Positions 1-10,806 of a stretch of 64,000 nucleotides of DNA are shown piece by piece. A program made the position numbers and the translations under genes. Below the pieces are notes generated by a model. It saw only the letters and a list, made by a program, of their open reading frames with translations. It made no database searches and had not been told where the DNA came from. Numbering within the stretch: the stretch's first letter is position 1; every line of letters starts with the position of its first letter. Source of the DNA: Strigamia acuminata (lineage: Eukaryota > Arthropoda > Chilopoda > Geophilomorpha > Linotaeniidae); the NCBI GenBank assembly GCA_949358305.1, contig OX442315.1:15712427-15776426 (forward strand). The letters run 5' to 3'.

Positions 1-3000
1 GAGCTCGGATTTGAGAAAGGAATTGGCGACGGCGCAATTGGAGCTACAAAATGCTCTGCAAAAGGCCGAAGTTGCGGCTGAAACTGAACAAAACGCGCGA
101 CAGGATTGCCAGCAGCAATTGAGACTTGCTCAAGAAGTGAAAAAAAAAATTAAACATTAAAAATAAATTATTTTAAATTTTTTTTTAAATTTGCAGTCTC
201 AAGATCGATACGAACACGAATTGATTCTTCACGCAGCGGACGTGGAAGCGTTGGGCGCGGTTAAATTACAGTTGGAACAAGCGGTGGCTAAATTGCCAGT
301 TGTGGAAGAAGTCGCTAGACGCGCGAATCACGCGTTGGAGACGCAGAATCAGTCGTGGGAGGAGCAGAAACACTTGATATCTGCCGGAAAGAGAGAATTG
401 GAGGAACGATGCGAACAACTGGACAAACAAAACGCGCATTTGCACGACCAAATTGAATTGGTGAATATTTGATGCGTTTTTGCTGGTTTGAGATGGGATT
501 CTAATTTATTTCGATCGATAGATGAGCACGCAAATGCTGGCGCTTCAGTCGCGAACCACACCTGAAACTTTAAATATTTCACTCAGCGATAACTCGAGTA
601 AATCCGCAGAACAGCTGTTGGAAGTTATTCGGTAATTTGGTAATTTTTGAGTGATTTAAGGTGGAATCTAATTTTTTTGTTTGTTTAGGTTTTTGCGACG
701 TGATAAAGAGATCGCCAACACGAGATTGGAATCGATAAATGCGGAGAATTTACGGTTTAAGTCGAAGATTGAATTTATGGAGAAACAGTTGGAGGAGTTG
801 CAGAAAAATGCCATTGATAATTTGGCTAATTCAGCGGTGACGATGCAGACGGCTAAGCAGCATTCGGAACTTCTGCGTAAAGTTGAGATGGTCAACGTTC
901 TAACTGACAGCAACCGGTTGTTGCGTGAAGAGAGAGACACTGCCGTTCATGGAAATAAAGAATTAGAAGCTAAAGTAAATTTAAAAAATGACAAATTTGT
1001 GAGAATTTCTAAAGTTTGACGAGAATTTGTGAAATTTTATTGAAATTTGTCGAAAATTTGTGAAATTTTATTGAAATTTATTGAAATTTATCGAAAATTT
1101 CTTTAATTCGATTGAAATTTGACGAAAATTTTTATAATTCGATTGAAATTTGACGAAAATTTTTATAATTCGATTGAAATTTGACGAAAATTTTTATAAT
1201 TTGATTGAAATTTGACGAAAATTTTTATAATTTGATTGAAATTTGACGAAAATTTTTATAATTTGATTGAAATTTGACGAAATTTTTTATAATTTGATTG
1301 AAAATTGAAGAAATTTTTGAGAAAATTTTGAAAAAAAATTTGGGAAAATTTTGAAAAAAATTTTGAGAAAATTTTGAGACAATTTTAAGAAAATTTACGA
1401 GATTTTAATTGTGAATTTGTTTTGTAGTTATCGTCGATCGAAAAAGAGTTGGCCCCCCTCCAAGAAAAGAATCGAGAATTGGTGCTACAACGTGACACAT
1501 TAACGTCCGACGTCCAGGTTCTTAAAAGTGAAGTCAAGCGATGGGAGGCACGAACCAAGCAATTGGTCGAACACAGAACAAACCCCGAAGATTTAAAACG
1601 AGCAACGTAACTTTAATTTTAATTTTGATTTTTGACGAATTCGATTAAATTCTTTTTCTACACTTTTAGTATTGAAAAGGAAAATTTCCAGAAACAGGTC
1701 ACCCAGTTGACCGAAGACACCCAGCGCCAAAGAGCCGAAATCTCGCGCATGAACGTGACCATGACGGCTCTGCAGAACGATTTGGCAACCGCCAAAGCCA
1801 GTTTGCAGAAGAGGGAGAAGGAATTTGAAAAAACGACCGACGACGTGGCCGCTAAGGAGGCACAGATGGTCGAGCTCAACAAAACCATCCAGCAAGTGAA
1901 GAAAATCGGAAGAAAATACAAAACCCAATACGACGAATTGAAAGTACAGTTCGACGAACTTAAAGTGAACGAAGCGGACGCGAGTAAGGAGGAAACAAAC
2001 GCCGATTCTGCGCGCCAGGAACTCGAATCGAAATTACAGGAGACCGAAGAGCGAAACAAATCGCTGAGCGAGCAAACTCAAAAAATGAATGACGTAAGAA
2101 AGATTTATAATTTTAAAAAAATAATTTTTTAATTTTTTTTTTAAAAAAGGAATTAAATTCGGCTAAGAAAGCGGAAGAGAGTTTGAAGGCCCAAGCGGCG
2201 GTCAAGGAGGAGAGGTCAAGGAAGGTTTTGTGTTCGGTTCGACAGAAAATGACTGACTTGACGAGTATGTTTAGTTTGGAGCTAGAGATGGTGTTGTGGG
2301 CGGGAATTGAATTTTTTGTTGTTTTTTGTTTAGATCAGCGCGATGGTTTGAGTAAGGAGGTTGAGGAGTTGAAGAAATCGAAAGTGACAGCTGAGCAAGC
2401 TGCGGATGAAGGAAATTTAAGGTTGAATACGTTTCGGTCTCAGTACGAGGGAAGAATTAGTCGATTGGAAAGAGAACTGAAGGAAGCGATTGAGGAGAAA
2501 GAGAAGGCCCAAAAGGCCTATGAAGAATTAGTGTCAAAAGTAATTTTTTTATGTTTCTTTTATTGGGAATTATGGATTTTTATTGTGTAAAGTTTGGATT
2601 TTTAATGATTTTGTTGCGGAGAATATTGAATTGCAACGATTTTTGATAAAAATGTAGAATCAAAACGATTTTTTTGATGAAAATATCGAGTCAAAACGAT
2701 TTTTTTTGATGAAAATATCGAGTCAAAACGATTTTTTTGATGAAAAAATCGAGTAAAAACAATTTTTGATAAAAATATAGAATCAAAACGATTTTCTTGA
2801 TGAAAATATCGGATTACAACGATTTTTTTGATGAAAATATCGGATTAAAACGATATTTTTTATGAAAATATCGAATTGAAACGATATTTGTGAGAAAAAT
2901 CTCTAATTAAATAATTTGTTTTTTAAAAATTTAGGTGGCTCAGAAACAGTTCGGACAATATCAAACGACGAAAATTACACCGACTGTATCCACAGGGTAA

Positions 3001-6000
3001 CTAAACAAAATAACATTTAAAAAAATTATTATTATTACTATTGACACATCTCTGTGCAGAAGCACGAGTTCAGAACCACCTCCGACGGCCAACATCAAGC
3101 CTCTAGCCCCGACCGCAACCAACACAACACAACGCCAAGTCTCCACATCTGCACCGCCTTCCCGGACAACCCCAACCGCTAGCATCCGGCCAATGGCAAT
3201 TCCCCTCACTAGAAAAGTCATCGTTGCACCACCAGCCGAAATACATGAAGGTTGAAACACATCTAAACAAAAAAACATTGAAAATATTGTGCTCTTTCAC
3301 GTTTTTTTTCTTGTTTTTCTGTTTTTTTTTCACGTTTTTTTTCTTGTTTTTCTGTTTTTTTCACGTTTTTTTCTTGTTTTTTTCTTGTTTTCTTTGTTTT
3401 TTTTTTATTGTTTTTTATGTTTTTTCGTTATTTTAAGTTTTCTCACTATTTGCGCAGAACCCCGATCAGCGACATTGAGTCCACCGCCCCTCCCGCAAGC
3501 GACCGTGGCCCCGACGCCCGCGACCATCTCCATTGCCGCGACTGTCACCCCCAGCACCAGCTCGGAGCAGATCACAGTTGCGGTTGCTCCCGTGATAGCA
3601 GCCGATGAAAGCTTAAGCGAGGCAGAAACGGCAATTCTGGGAATGCCGTCTTCATCTACTTCGCCGACCCCGACTCCGTCCACTTCGGACGTGATGGCGG
3701 ACGGAGTCACGGCAGCACCCGTGGTTGCCGCGTCGACGAGTGCCATCACGACGGCAACTGTCGCTGTCCAGAGCGCCGGAGAACTGAGCGGCGACTGTCG
3801 AGAAAGTTGCGAGACCGAAACGACCACGGATCCGTCCACGTCGGAACTGACTCCGTCGTCGTCGTCCACCACCAAGCGACAGCGCGGGGAGAGCGACGAG
3901 TGAGTTTGGATCGCAAAATTTGAGTTTTTAAAATGGATTTTGGTGTTGATTTTGGTGTTTTTGTTGATTTTAGGCGGGAAAATGACGCGTCGAGTCCTCA
4001 AGCGAAAAAAATTCGGATTGTGGTGTCGCCGGAAGTGAGGAAAATTGAGGACGAAATGGTTGAGATTGCATCTAGCAGTGGTGTCGTTGTGGAGACGTCG
4101 TCTTACGAGGCTGTCACGTCAACTTCGACTGAGATTGCGGCGGAAAAGAGTGTCGTTAGTGGTGGGTTTTACATGGAGGAGTTGGGGGATGTGGTGTTAA
4201 TTTTTTTTTTTTTTGGGATTGCAGATCGCGTTGCGGAACCGGTAATTGATGAAATCATTTTGGTCGAAAGTGATGACGACGATAATGATGTAAGTTTGAT
4301 TTAAAAATGCATTTGTTTGCCCAAAGGTTGTTTGGTTTTGGGCCTAAAAGTTTATTTTTAGACTTAAAATGACCGTTTTGTGCCTTAAAGGATTTTTTTA
4401 GCGTAAAACGATATTTTTTGAGTTTAAAGTGTGTTTTTGGATTTAAAAATGACTAGTTTGTGCATAAAAGTGACTTTTCATGCATAAAAATGACTAATTC
4501 ATGCATAAAAATGACTATTTCGTGCATATAAATGACTATTTTATAAAAATGCATTTAAATGGAGTTTTTTCCAGCAATTTTTTGCGTAAAATAGACAATT
4601 TCGTGCTTAAAATGCCATTTGAGTATCTAAAAATTACTTTTTCGGTCTAAAAATTCATTTATTTTTTATCTAAAGAATTTAATTTTTGAATCTAAAAAAT
4701 CGACTTTTTTTTAAAATTCTTGAAATTGAATTAATTTTTAATTGACAAATTGTCCAGCCGTTTCTCCAAATTGACGCCGGGGAAGACCTAGAACGCGACG
4801 ACGAGGAAGAGAACGAAGAGGAGGACGAGGAGGACGAAGACGAAGAGGAGGAGGACGAGGATGAAATGGAAGGCGAATACAGCCAGGACGCGCAACTAGA
4901 GGGCGAAGAACAGATGCAGGACGACAAAAACGACGACGAGCGATTGGAAGACGACGACATGGAGGAAGCGCCGTCGGACGAAGACGTGGTCGAAATAATT
5001 GGTTGGTTTTCCGTCCGAAAACGATTACCGCGAACACAACCACCTTTTCCCTTTTCACATTATTTTTGCTTTGTAATTTCATATAACCAGAAATTGATGT
5101 TCTTTCGTCAGAGGATGACGAGGAGGAAGAGCAAATGGAGGCGCAGGACGAGGTACCGCCACCTCCGCAGCAGGGCGCCAGCGAATTGATGGATTCCGGC
5201 AGACCGACGCCGCTGCGCAACGTGCCCGTTAGAATGGAACGTTTGCCGGCGACGGGGCGACAGCAGCTCACGCCGTTTGCACCGATTGTAATGTTTTTGT
5301 TTTGTTGCGAGTTACTTTTTTAATTAGTTTTGTTTTTAGGGTCAAAGTGGACATTTTGATGAAGGTGACGATAGCATTGTGCCGAGCACGCCAACTTTGT
5401 TTCCGCCACGTAGAAGCGATGGGTTCGCTGAAGCGGTTAATTCACCACACGTGCCGCAAGGACGATTCGTTTTCGGGGTTTCGCAGGAAATGGTGGTGCC
5501 CGTTTCAACACAGTTGGGATCGCAAGGAGGTGGGCATGTTTAGTCGGGCCCGGCGTTGAGTTTTGCGGGAATGGGGCTAAAAATGCAGCTTTTTGAGATT
5601 AAAAAAATTGATTGAAGTGTTTTAGACAAAATAATGTTAATTTTAATAGCAAAATGAATTTTTAGACGAAAAACGTGCAATGCTAAGAGAAAAAATTTAT
5701 TTTTTTAAAAAACAGCTGCAATTTTTAAGATGGAAAGTGTAGTTTTTGTATACAAAAACACATTTTAGACTATAAAAGATGCAATTTTGTGTTCAAAAAT
5801 GCGTTTTAGACTACAAAAGATGCAATTTTGTGTTCAAAAATGCATTTTTAGAGTTAAAAAAACACAATTTTGCGTGCAAAAATGCATTTTTACACAAAAA
5901 AACTACAATTTCACGTGCAAAAATGCATTTTTTAAGCCAGTAAAGTGCAATTTTAACTGCAAAATCACAAAAATCCATAATCTTTTCAATAAAATGCATA

Positions 6001-7298
6001 TTTAGTTGCAAAAAATGATATTTTTAGACGAAAAACCAAATTACTAAAAATTAATAAAAAAAAAATTTTAATTTTATTTTTATTCTAGGCATGGATGACA
6101 CTCGAATGGACCTGCAACTCGACGAAAGTAGTGGACGCAGTGTTCCCACTACACCTCTACAAGTATCGCCGCCTGCCGAGAGTGAAGTGCCAAGCCACGC
6201 TATTTCGACGTCACCAGTTGTTCCCGAGGCGCCGAGCGACGTGACGCACACGCGGGGAACTGCTTTACCCATTCTCGAGATACCTGCCGAGAGCGGGGGT
6301 GCCGGAGACGGTACGAACGAACCGGTTGTGGAAGAACCGGAAGTGCTACAGCCTTCGGAGGAGATAAGACAGTCTGCTGAAGAGATTTCCAGCGTTCCGA
6401 CGATTAGTGAGTCGATCTCTGAACCCAGTTTCAGCGAAACTAACACGGAGTCACGTGCGAGCACGAGTCAAGGTTGGTTTAGTTGTGTTTAGTGCGGGAA
6501 GTGGGTTCTAAGGACCTGGTGCTGTGTGGGTGAAAATATTGATTTCTTTTGGCTAAAGTGTTGACTTTTGGGGATAAAAATTTTGATTTGGTAAAAATTT
6601 ATTTTTTGGTAACCATTTTTATCTCTTTTAGGGCAGAATTTTGATCATTTGGAAAAATTTCTGTTTTTTGGTAAAATTTGTGATTTGGGGGAAAAAATTT
6701 GAGTTTTTGGTGGAAATTTTTCGATTCTCGGGTAAATTTTTATTTTCTGTATTTTTTTTTTATCTTTTCGTGAATTTTTTTGATTTTTCGTGAATTTTTT
6801 TATTTTTCGTGAATTGTTTTGATTTTTCGTAAAACTTTTGATTTTTTTGGGTAAAATTTTTATTTTTTTCTTTGGTAAAATTCTGATTTATTTGGGTAAA
6901 AATTTGATTTTTTTGTGGTAAATTTCTGATTTTTTTTTGGGTAAAATTTTGATTTTTTCGTTCAAAAATCGATTTTTTGCACCCTTTTGGTTCCATCACT
7001 CCCAAAAAAAAACTAAATATTTTGCATTAAAATTCCAGTTCAAACAAGCTCTTCAGTCCAGCGAAGGCCCACGCCCATCGTGTGGGACGACCCCAGCAAC
7101 CAACCACAACCACGTCCTCCATCCCAAACAGGCCGACTTCCTCCCGGCAGACGAATGCGAGTACCGGGCTCCATGCGAGCAATGCCCGGCATGCGTGGCT
7201 CACCAAACATCCGTGGCACACCATTCAGAGGCCGACAAATGGCCGGTCGTCCCATGAATCGTCGCCCCATGCGCAGAGGTGGACGACAACCTTTTTAA
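1..7298 (+). CDS. TPR: Nucleoprotein TPR (nuclear basket), C-terminal part, 18 exons, 5' incomplete
   Basis: TPR is the long coiled-coil filament protein of the nuclear pore basket. Exons by splice sites and continuous frame: 1-136, 197-460, 522-631, 689-974, 1428-1606, 1670-2093, 2150-2264, 2334-2539, 2935-2996, 3060-3250, 3458-3899, 3974-4161, 4225-4289, 4758-5001, 5112-5287, 5340-5529, 6089-6472, 7039-7298 (stop TAA 7296-7298). They join to 1,306 codons with every phase matching. The first ~560 residues are coiled coil with TPR-like strings such as HAADVEAL, QVKKIGRKYKTQYDELK and SQYEGRISRLERELKE. Then come a Ser/Thr/Pro-rich linker (PPTANIKP), a very acidic Asp/Glu stretch (4758-5001), and the family tail motifs VPSTPTL, SDGFAEAVNSPHVP and SGRSVPTTPLQV, ending in an Arg/Gly/Met-rich tail. 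The match to animal TPR is by recalled family sequence. Exon 7's acceptor (2148-2149) has an A-rich rather than pyrimidine tract, so that junction is least certain. The 5' half lies outside the window. Confidence 0.93.
1020..1330. repeat. 31-bp tandem array in TPR intron 4
   Basis: About seven copies of a unit of the form GATTGAAATTTGACGAAAAT followed by TTTTATAATTC. The total period is 31 bp, with alternating A- and T-tracts. The array fills most of the intron. Confidence 0.9.
2628..2905. repeat. 31-bp tandem array in TPR intron 8
   Basis: Units of the form CGATTTTTTTGATGAAAATA plus TCGAGTCAAAA, 31 bp each, about eight degenerate copies. The monomer is unrelated to the one in intron 4. Confidence 0.88.
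4360..4545. repeat. 20-21-bp tandem array in TPR intron 13
   Basis: Units such as CATGCATAAAAATGACTAAT, 20-21 bp each, degrading towards both ends. The rest of this intron (4290-4757) shows only AT-rich sequence. Confidence 0.8.
5640..6010. repeat. 41-bp tandem array in TPR intron 16
   Basis: The unit is 41 bp, built of two related halves of about 20 and 21 bp (one with AAAAGATGCAATTTTGTG, one with CAAAAATGCATTTTAGAC). The spacing between GAC marks at 5768 and 5809 is exactly 41. Open frames across it (5787-6011, both strands) are repeat artefacts. Confidence 0.85.
6540..6965. repeat. 20-21-bp tandem array in TPR intron 17
   Basis: Units such as GTGAATTTTTTTGATTTTTC (20 bp) and GTAAAATTTTGATTTTTTTG variants. 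The array fills intron 17. Confidence 0.82.
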
Positions 7299-7357
7299 AT
7301 TAATTTTGTTTCATTTTCCCAAACTATCTTATTTGTTTTTGTACTAGTTAAATGAAA

Positions 7358-7363
7358 AATAAA
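7358..7363 (+). terminator. TPR poly(A) signal
   Basis: AATAAA lies 60 bp after the TPR stop codon. It also falls inside the 133-bp gap to the tektin stop codon on the other strand, so the two 3' ends are very close. Confidence 0.7.
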
Positions 7364-7431
7364 CCTCGATACATTCTAACGAATTATTAAATTTCAATTT
7401 TTTTATACAATTTCTAATTATAAACAAATAT

Positions 7432-8919
7432 CTATTTGCTCTGCTTGCGCTGTGTGGCGCTGGGTGGCACCACTTTCTTCCTCTCTTCCATGCACGCTTG
7501 ATCCAGTTGTTGCGTGATTAATTTGTCGCGAAGATTATTTTCGATCACGTTCATTGTCGATTGGAGGCCATTGATTTTGCCCCTGCCGACGAAATTGATT
7601 ATTAATTTTGGCGCGAAAATTTGAAAATTTAATATTTTTCCGTTACTTCGTATTGGCTATTGATTTTTCCAGGGATTTCTGTAATGTTCTGAGGCGTGTT
7701 CGTTCCTCGTCTAACGTTTTGTACACGTTGGAACATTTATTCTCACGTGCAGTTGCCATTCGAGTTTCGACGAATTTTAATTTGTTGCTTTTCGCATCCA
7801 ACGAATCCTGAAGATTAACCAGCAAATCGTTGAGCGATTCTATTTCGTCTTCGATCTAAAATTAATCGTTTGTTTTATTATTTTAAATTAAATTAGAAAT
7901 TTGTTTTACATTTTTTCTTTGCCATTGCAACTCCTCCAATGCGATTCCAATCTCGTGCATCCGTTTGTGATATTCGTAATCGGTCTTCTGTTTGTGATTC
8001 AAGATGGCGTCCTCGGCGTGGACGATCACTTTGTAAATGTCGTCTCTGATAACTTGCGCACTGTTCAAAATCGCCTCGGCGTATTTAATTCTCCCAAGAC
8101 TGATGACTGCTCTTGAATCTTCCTCGCCTTTGATCGCTTTCGGTAAAACGATGTCTGGTTTCAACGGTTTTTTCGGACTTAGTTGGGTGCAGTCAACGGA
8201 AATGCTCGTTTTCTTCTCCCTTAAATCGTTCCGAAGTTCGTTATGCAAAGCTTTCAGTTTACATATCAAATCGAAACTCTCGTTGCACTTTTGGTTTAAC
8301 GTGACTTTAGCAGTTTCGATCAACTTCGCTTCCTAGAAACGTCAAATTGAAATAGAAATAAAAACGACGTGTATATTTTTATATATTTTTATATATTTTT
8401 ATGTATTTTTCAAAGGTTTCTCACTCGACGTAATTTGTCTTCCACCGAATCTTGCACCGCTTCAAACGCCGCTCGACGGTCCCGCAGTATCAAACAAAAT
8501 TTATTGACGTCATGCGGCACCGATTTGTTCTGCAATGACATTTCTGCTGCCGACTTGGCAGCCGATAATAATTGCATTTCCAGTTCGATGTGATTGCATA
8601 CTTTCTTCAGTTTTCGAATCCAACCAGCTACATCGTTAATTCTATAATTAAATTTCGAAAAACAAATTAAAGTTTCGATTCCGTTCCAAAACAACTGCCA
8701 TCTTTCTTTGTTTCACCTTGATATTCGTTCTACGTTGTTTCTTTGAGCATCGGTTTCTAAATCCTGAAAGCGATAACTGTCCAACTGACGTTCAATTTTT
8801 AGTCTGTATTTCATAGTGGCCTTAGTTTGTTCGTCAGCAATTTTTAAGTCGTTGTATAGTTTTTCGTACCACTCGTTTTGTGAGATGCGAGCATTCGGTT
8901 TGCGGCCTGGACACGCCAT
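7432..8919 (-). CDS. Tektin (tektin-2-like), complete, 5 exons, 400 aa
   Basis: Tektins are coiled-coil filament proteins of ciliary and flagellar microtubule doublets. Exons on the minus strand: 8919-8717, 8641-8425, 8332-7910, 7855-7647, 7582-7432 (stop TAG 7434-7432). They sum to 1,203 bp, exactly 401 codons, and introns are only 54-92 bp. Family landmarks are the segment LQNKSVPHDVNKFCLILRDR followed by a D-x-VED-x-L element, and YHKRMHEIGIALEELQWQRK, both aligning with tektin-2-type sequences as I recall them. Length (400) is close to the usual ~400-450. Oddity: the tektin nonapeptide (RPNVELCRD-like) expected in the last third is not there; the aligned segment around residues 300-320 reads TRMATARENKCSNVYKTLDE. 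It could be a divergent tektin-2 or a lineage-specific tektin. The ATG at 8919-8917 is the first in frame. Confidence 0.85.
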
Positions 8920-9255
8920 TTTGTTGCTTGTAACGAGTTACTTGTAAGTTTTGGGTTTATAAAGTGAGTGGTATTTTGTTCTCAAAAATTTTGTAAGGGG
9001 TAGAAAGAAATATTTAAGAAAGAAGACCAGTTACCATTGTGTATAAAAAATATTGTTGCTTTATTATTGTGAGAAAGTGAGCTGCAATTATTATACGATT
9101 CAAATAATTAGAATTCAAAATTCGCGCCTCCATAGTTGTAACGTCATTACAATCGTTCCGAAAAGCAGCGCAACTAGCCTTGTTACAATCGGGTGTCAAT
9201 CACAAAAAGATTGTTAGAAAGAGATGATAAATTAAGATAAAATAAGGGTTTAAAC
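8920..9255. promoter_or_regulatory. Shared head-to-head promoter of tektin (-) and ATRAID (+)
   Basis: The 336 bp between the two start codons must hold both core promoters, unless either gene has a distant 5' exon. A GTTGCTTGTAAC sequence at 8923-8934, four bases upstream of the tektin ATG, resembles an imperfect X-box, the RFX site common at ciliary genes. No TATA box is clear for ATRAID. Confidence 0.5.
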
Positions 9256-10315
9256 ATGAATTTTATACAATTCTACTCGTTCAGTGTCTGTTTTATATTT
9301 TTATGTACCGTTCTTTCGTGTAACGTAAGTATAAACACGAAGTAAATAATATAAACTCAATTTTCTCATCATTTTGATCCATTTCTAGTCGCAATCGATT
9401 TGCGACGTTGCAGGCTGCGTTGGAATTAATCCTTTATCAACTATTTATGAATTTTGCAATGGCGCAGGACGTCACATAAATCATTCGTGTTGTTTCGATG
9501 AAAATTCGAAAACACTTGTTGGGTATAAACTGAAGGAAAAATTAGAAAAATAATAAAATTAAAAATTAAAAAATTGTAATTTTTACACAGATTGGACTTA
9601 AATGGCTGCAGTATACCAGACACGTCGAAATATATACATACTTTAACATCTGTACAGTACATGTAAGTAAAAATGTAAATATTTAAAATTTAATTATCGA
9701 ATTTATGGAATTTTGCAGGAGTTTGCGCGGTAGTGATGTAAATTGTTCCACTAATAACTTCAAAGGGATGGTAAATTTAACTAATCTGTAAGTATATCAC
9801 ATTTACTTAATGTGACAATTTATTTATCTCATTTTTCTAACAGATGGTTATCTGATAAATGCAATTCCACGTGTCCCGGCGGCGTGACTGCGTGGCGTCA
9901 CGAAACGTCCAGCAAATGTGAAAATCAAATTGATTTGTGTGATTATTGTATGTTTGTAATCGTATATTAATATTTGAAAATTTATTAATTTGTTATTTGA
10001 TATTTTTTTTAGATAATTTTACGTGTTCAGATGACAGTAGTTCTCGCAGTAGTTGCACAAATAACGGTCCAGGTTTATTCCATTGTGTTTGTACACCTCC
10101 ATTTTCTGGATATAAATGCATGATAAACGTAAAAAAGTCAACAAAAAAACATTAATTACACGTGTTAATTTAATTTTAATTTATTTTCAAAGGGCGAATT
10201 TCCAGTAACCATATTTGCCGCTACTTTATCCTCCGCAACCGTAGTAACATCAGCAGTAATTTGGTTCTTAACATTAAGAAAAACTAAATATGTAACAATA
10301 GAAGCCAACCAATAA
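9256..10315 (+). CDS. ATRAID: ATRAID-like type I membrane protein, complete, 7 exons, 228 aa
   Basis: Homologue of all-trans retinoic acid-induced differentiation factor (APR3), a small glycoprotein of the secretory/lysosomal route. Exons: 9256-9324, 9389-9522, 9591-9662, 9719-9787, 9844-9947, 10013-10128, 10193-10315. They total 687 bp, 229 codons with the stop, essentially the same length as the vertebrate protein. Residues 1-~22 form a signal peptide. Next is a Cys-rich region with HSCCFDEN and GLDLNGCSIPD, then CPGGVTAW, then an EGF-like module (residues ~150-187) with NNGPGLFHCVCTPPFSGYKC. A single membrane helix (~190-213) is followed by a short basic Lys/Arg tail. N-glycosylation sequons are present (NHS, NCS, NLT, NST, NFT). 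All six introns are 56-68 bp. The assignment rests on domain order, length and the GPGL-x-x-CVC signature. Confidence 0.9.
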
Positions 10316-10351
10316 CACAAAAAGACAATAATCATTTTTAAACGTAATTAT

Positions 10352-10357
10352 AATAAA
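10352..10357 (+). terminator. ATRAID poly(A) signal
   Basis: AATAAA lies 37 bp after the stop codon; a second AATAAA follows at about 10365. Confidence 0.6.
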
Positions 10358-10380
10358 TTATTTTAATAAAAAAAACTCAA

Positions 10381-10806
10381 AAACGACGAATTTATTATCC
10401 AAAAATCACAAAATTACATGAAAAAAACAACAACAGGGCGCGCCACAGCCTCGAAGTGCATTCGCTAACGAACTAGCGGCCATTTTTAAAAGAAATCCAA
10501 CCAATAGCATTCTTCTCTTTCCGAAATTATATACAATCTTATAGCACTCTCACCCACACAAAGCCGCGCATGCGCTGACGGTTAAAAATCAACACGAAAA
10601 AACATAAAAACAATGCCAAAAAATGCATCGTAGTCGAAAAGCTGCGCGAGTATTCATCCATATTTCAGCAGAGTAAACTTGAACAAAATGTTGGGTCAAC
10701 ACTAGCACGATATTGCAAGTTGACTCGAACATATCTCGGTGCATATGGTGTCAATCGCCATCATTTCCGTGTTTGGCCAGCACCGAAAACAGCGGGGGCC
10801 ATAAAC
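10381..10806 (+). promoter_or_regulatory. Probable PDE7 promoter and 5' leader, with a short upstream ORF
   Basis: The stretch is less AT-rich than its surroundings and lies directly upstream of PDE7 exon 1. It contains an upstream ATG at 10688 followed by four sense codons and TAG (10688-10705), a possible translation-dampening uORF. No TATA element can be assigned with confidence. Confidence 0.4.

Noticed and set aside
3224-3436. Phe-rich ORFs in TPR intron 10
   Set aside because: Poly-T intron sequence read through; the real coding frame starts at the acceptor ending 3457.
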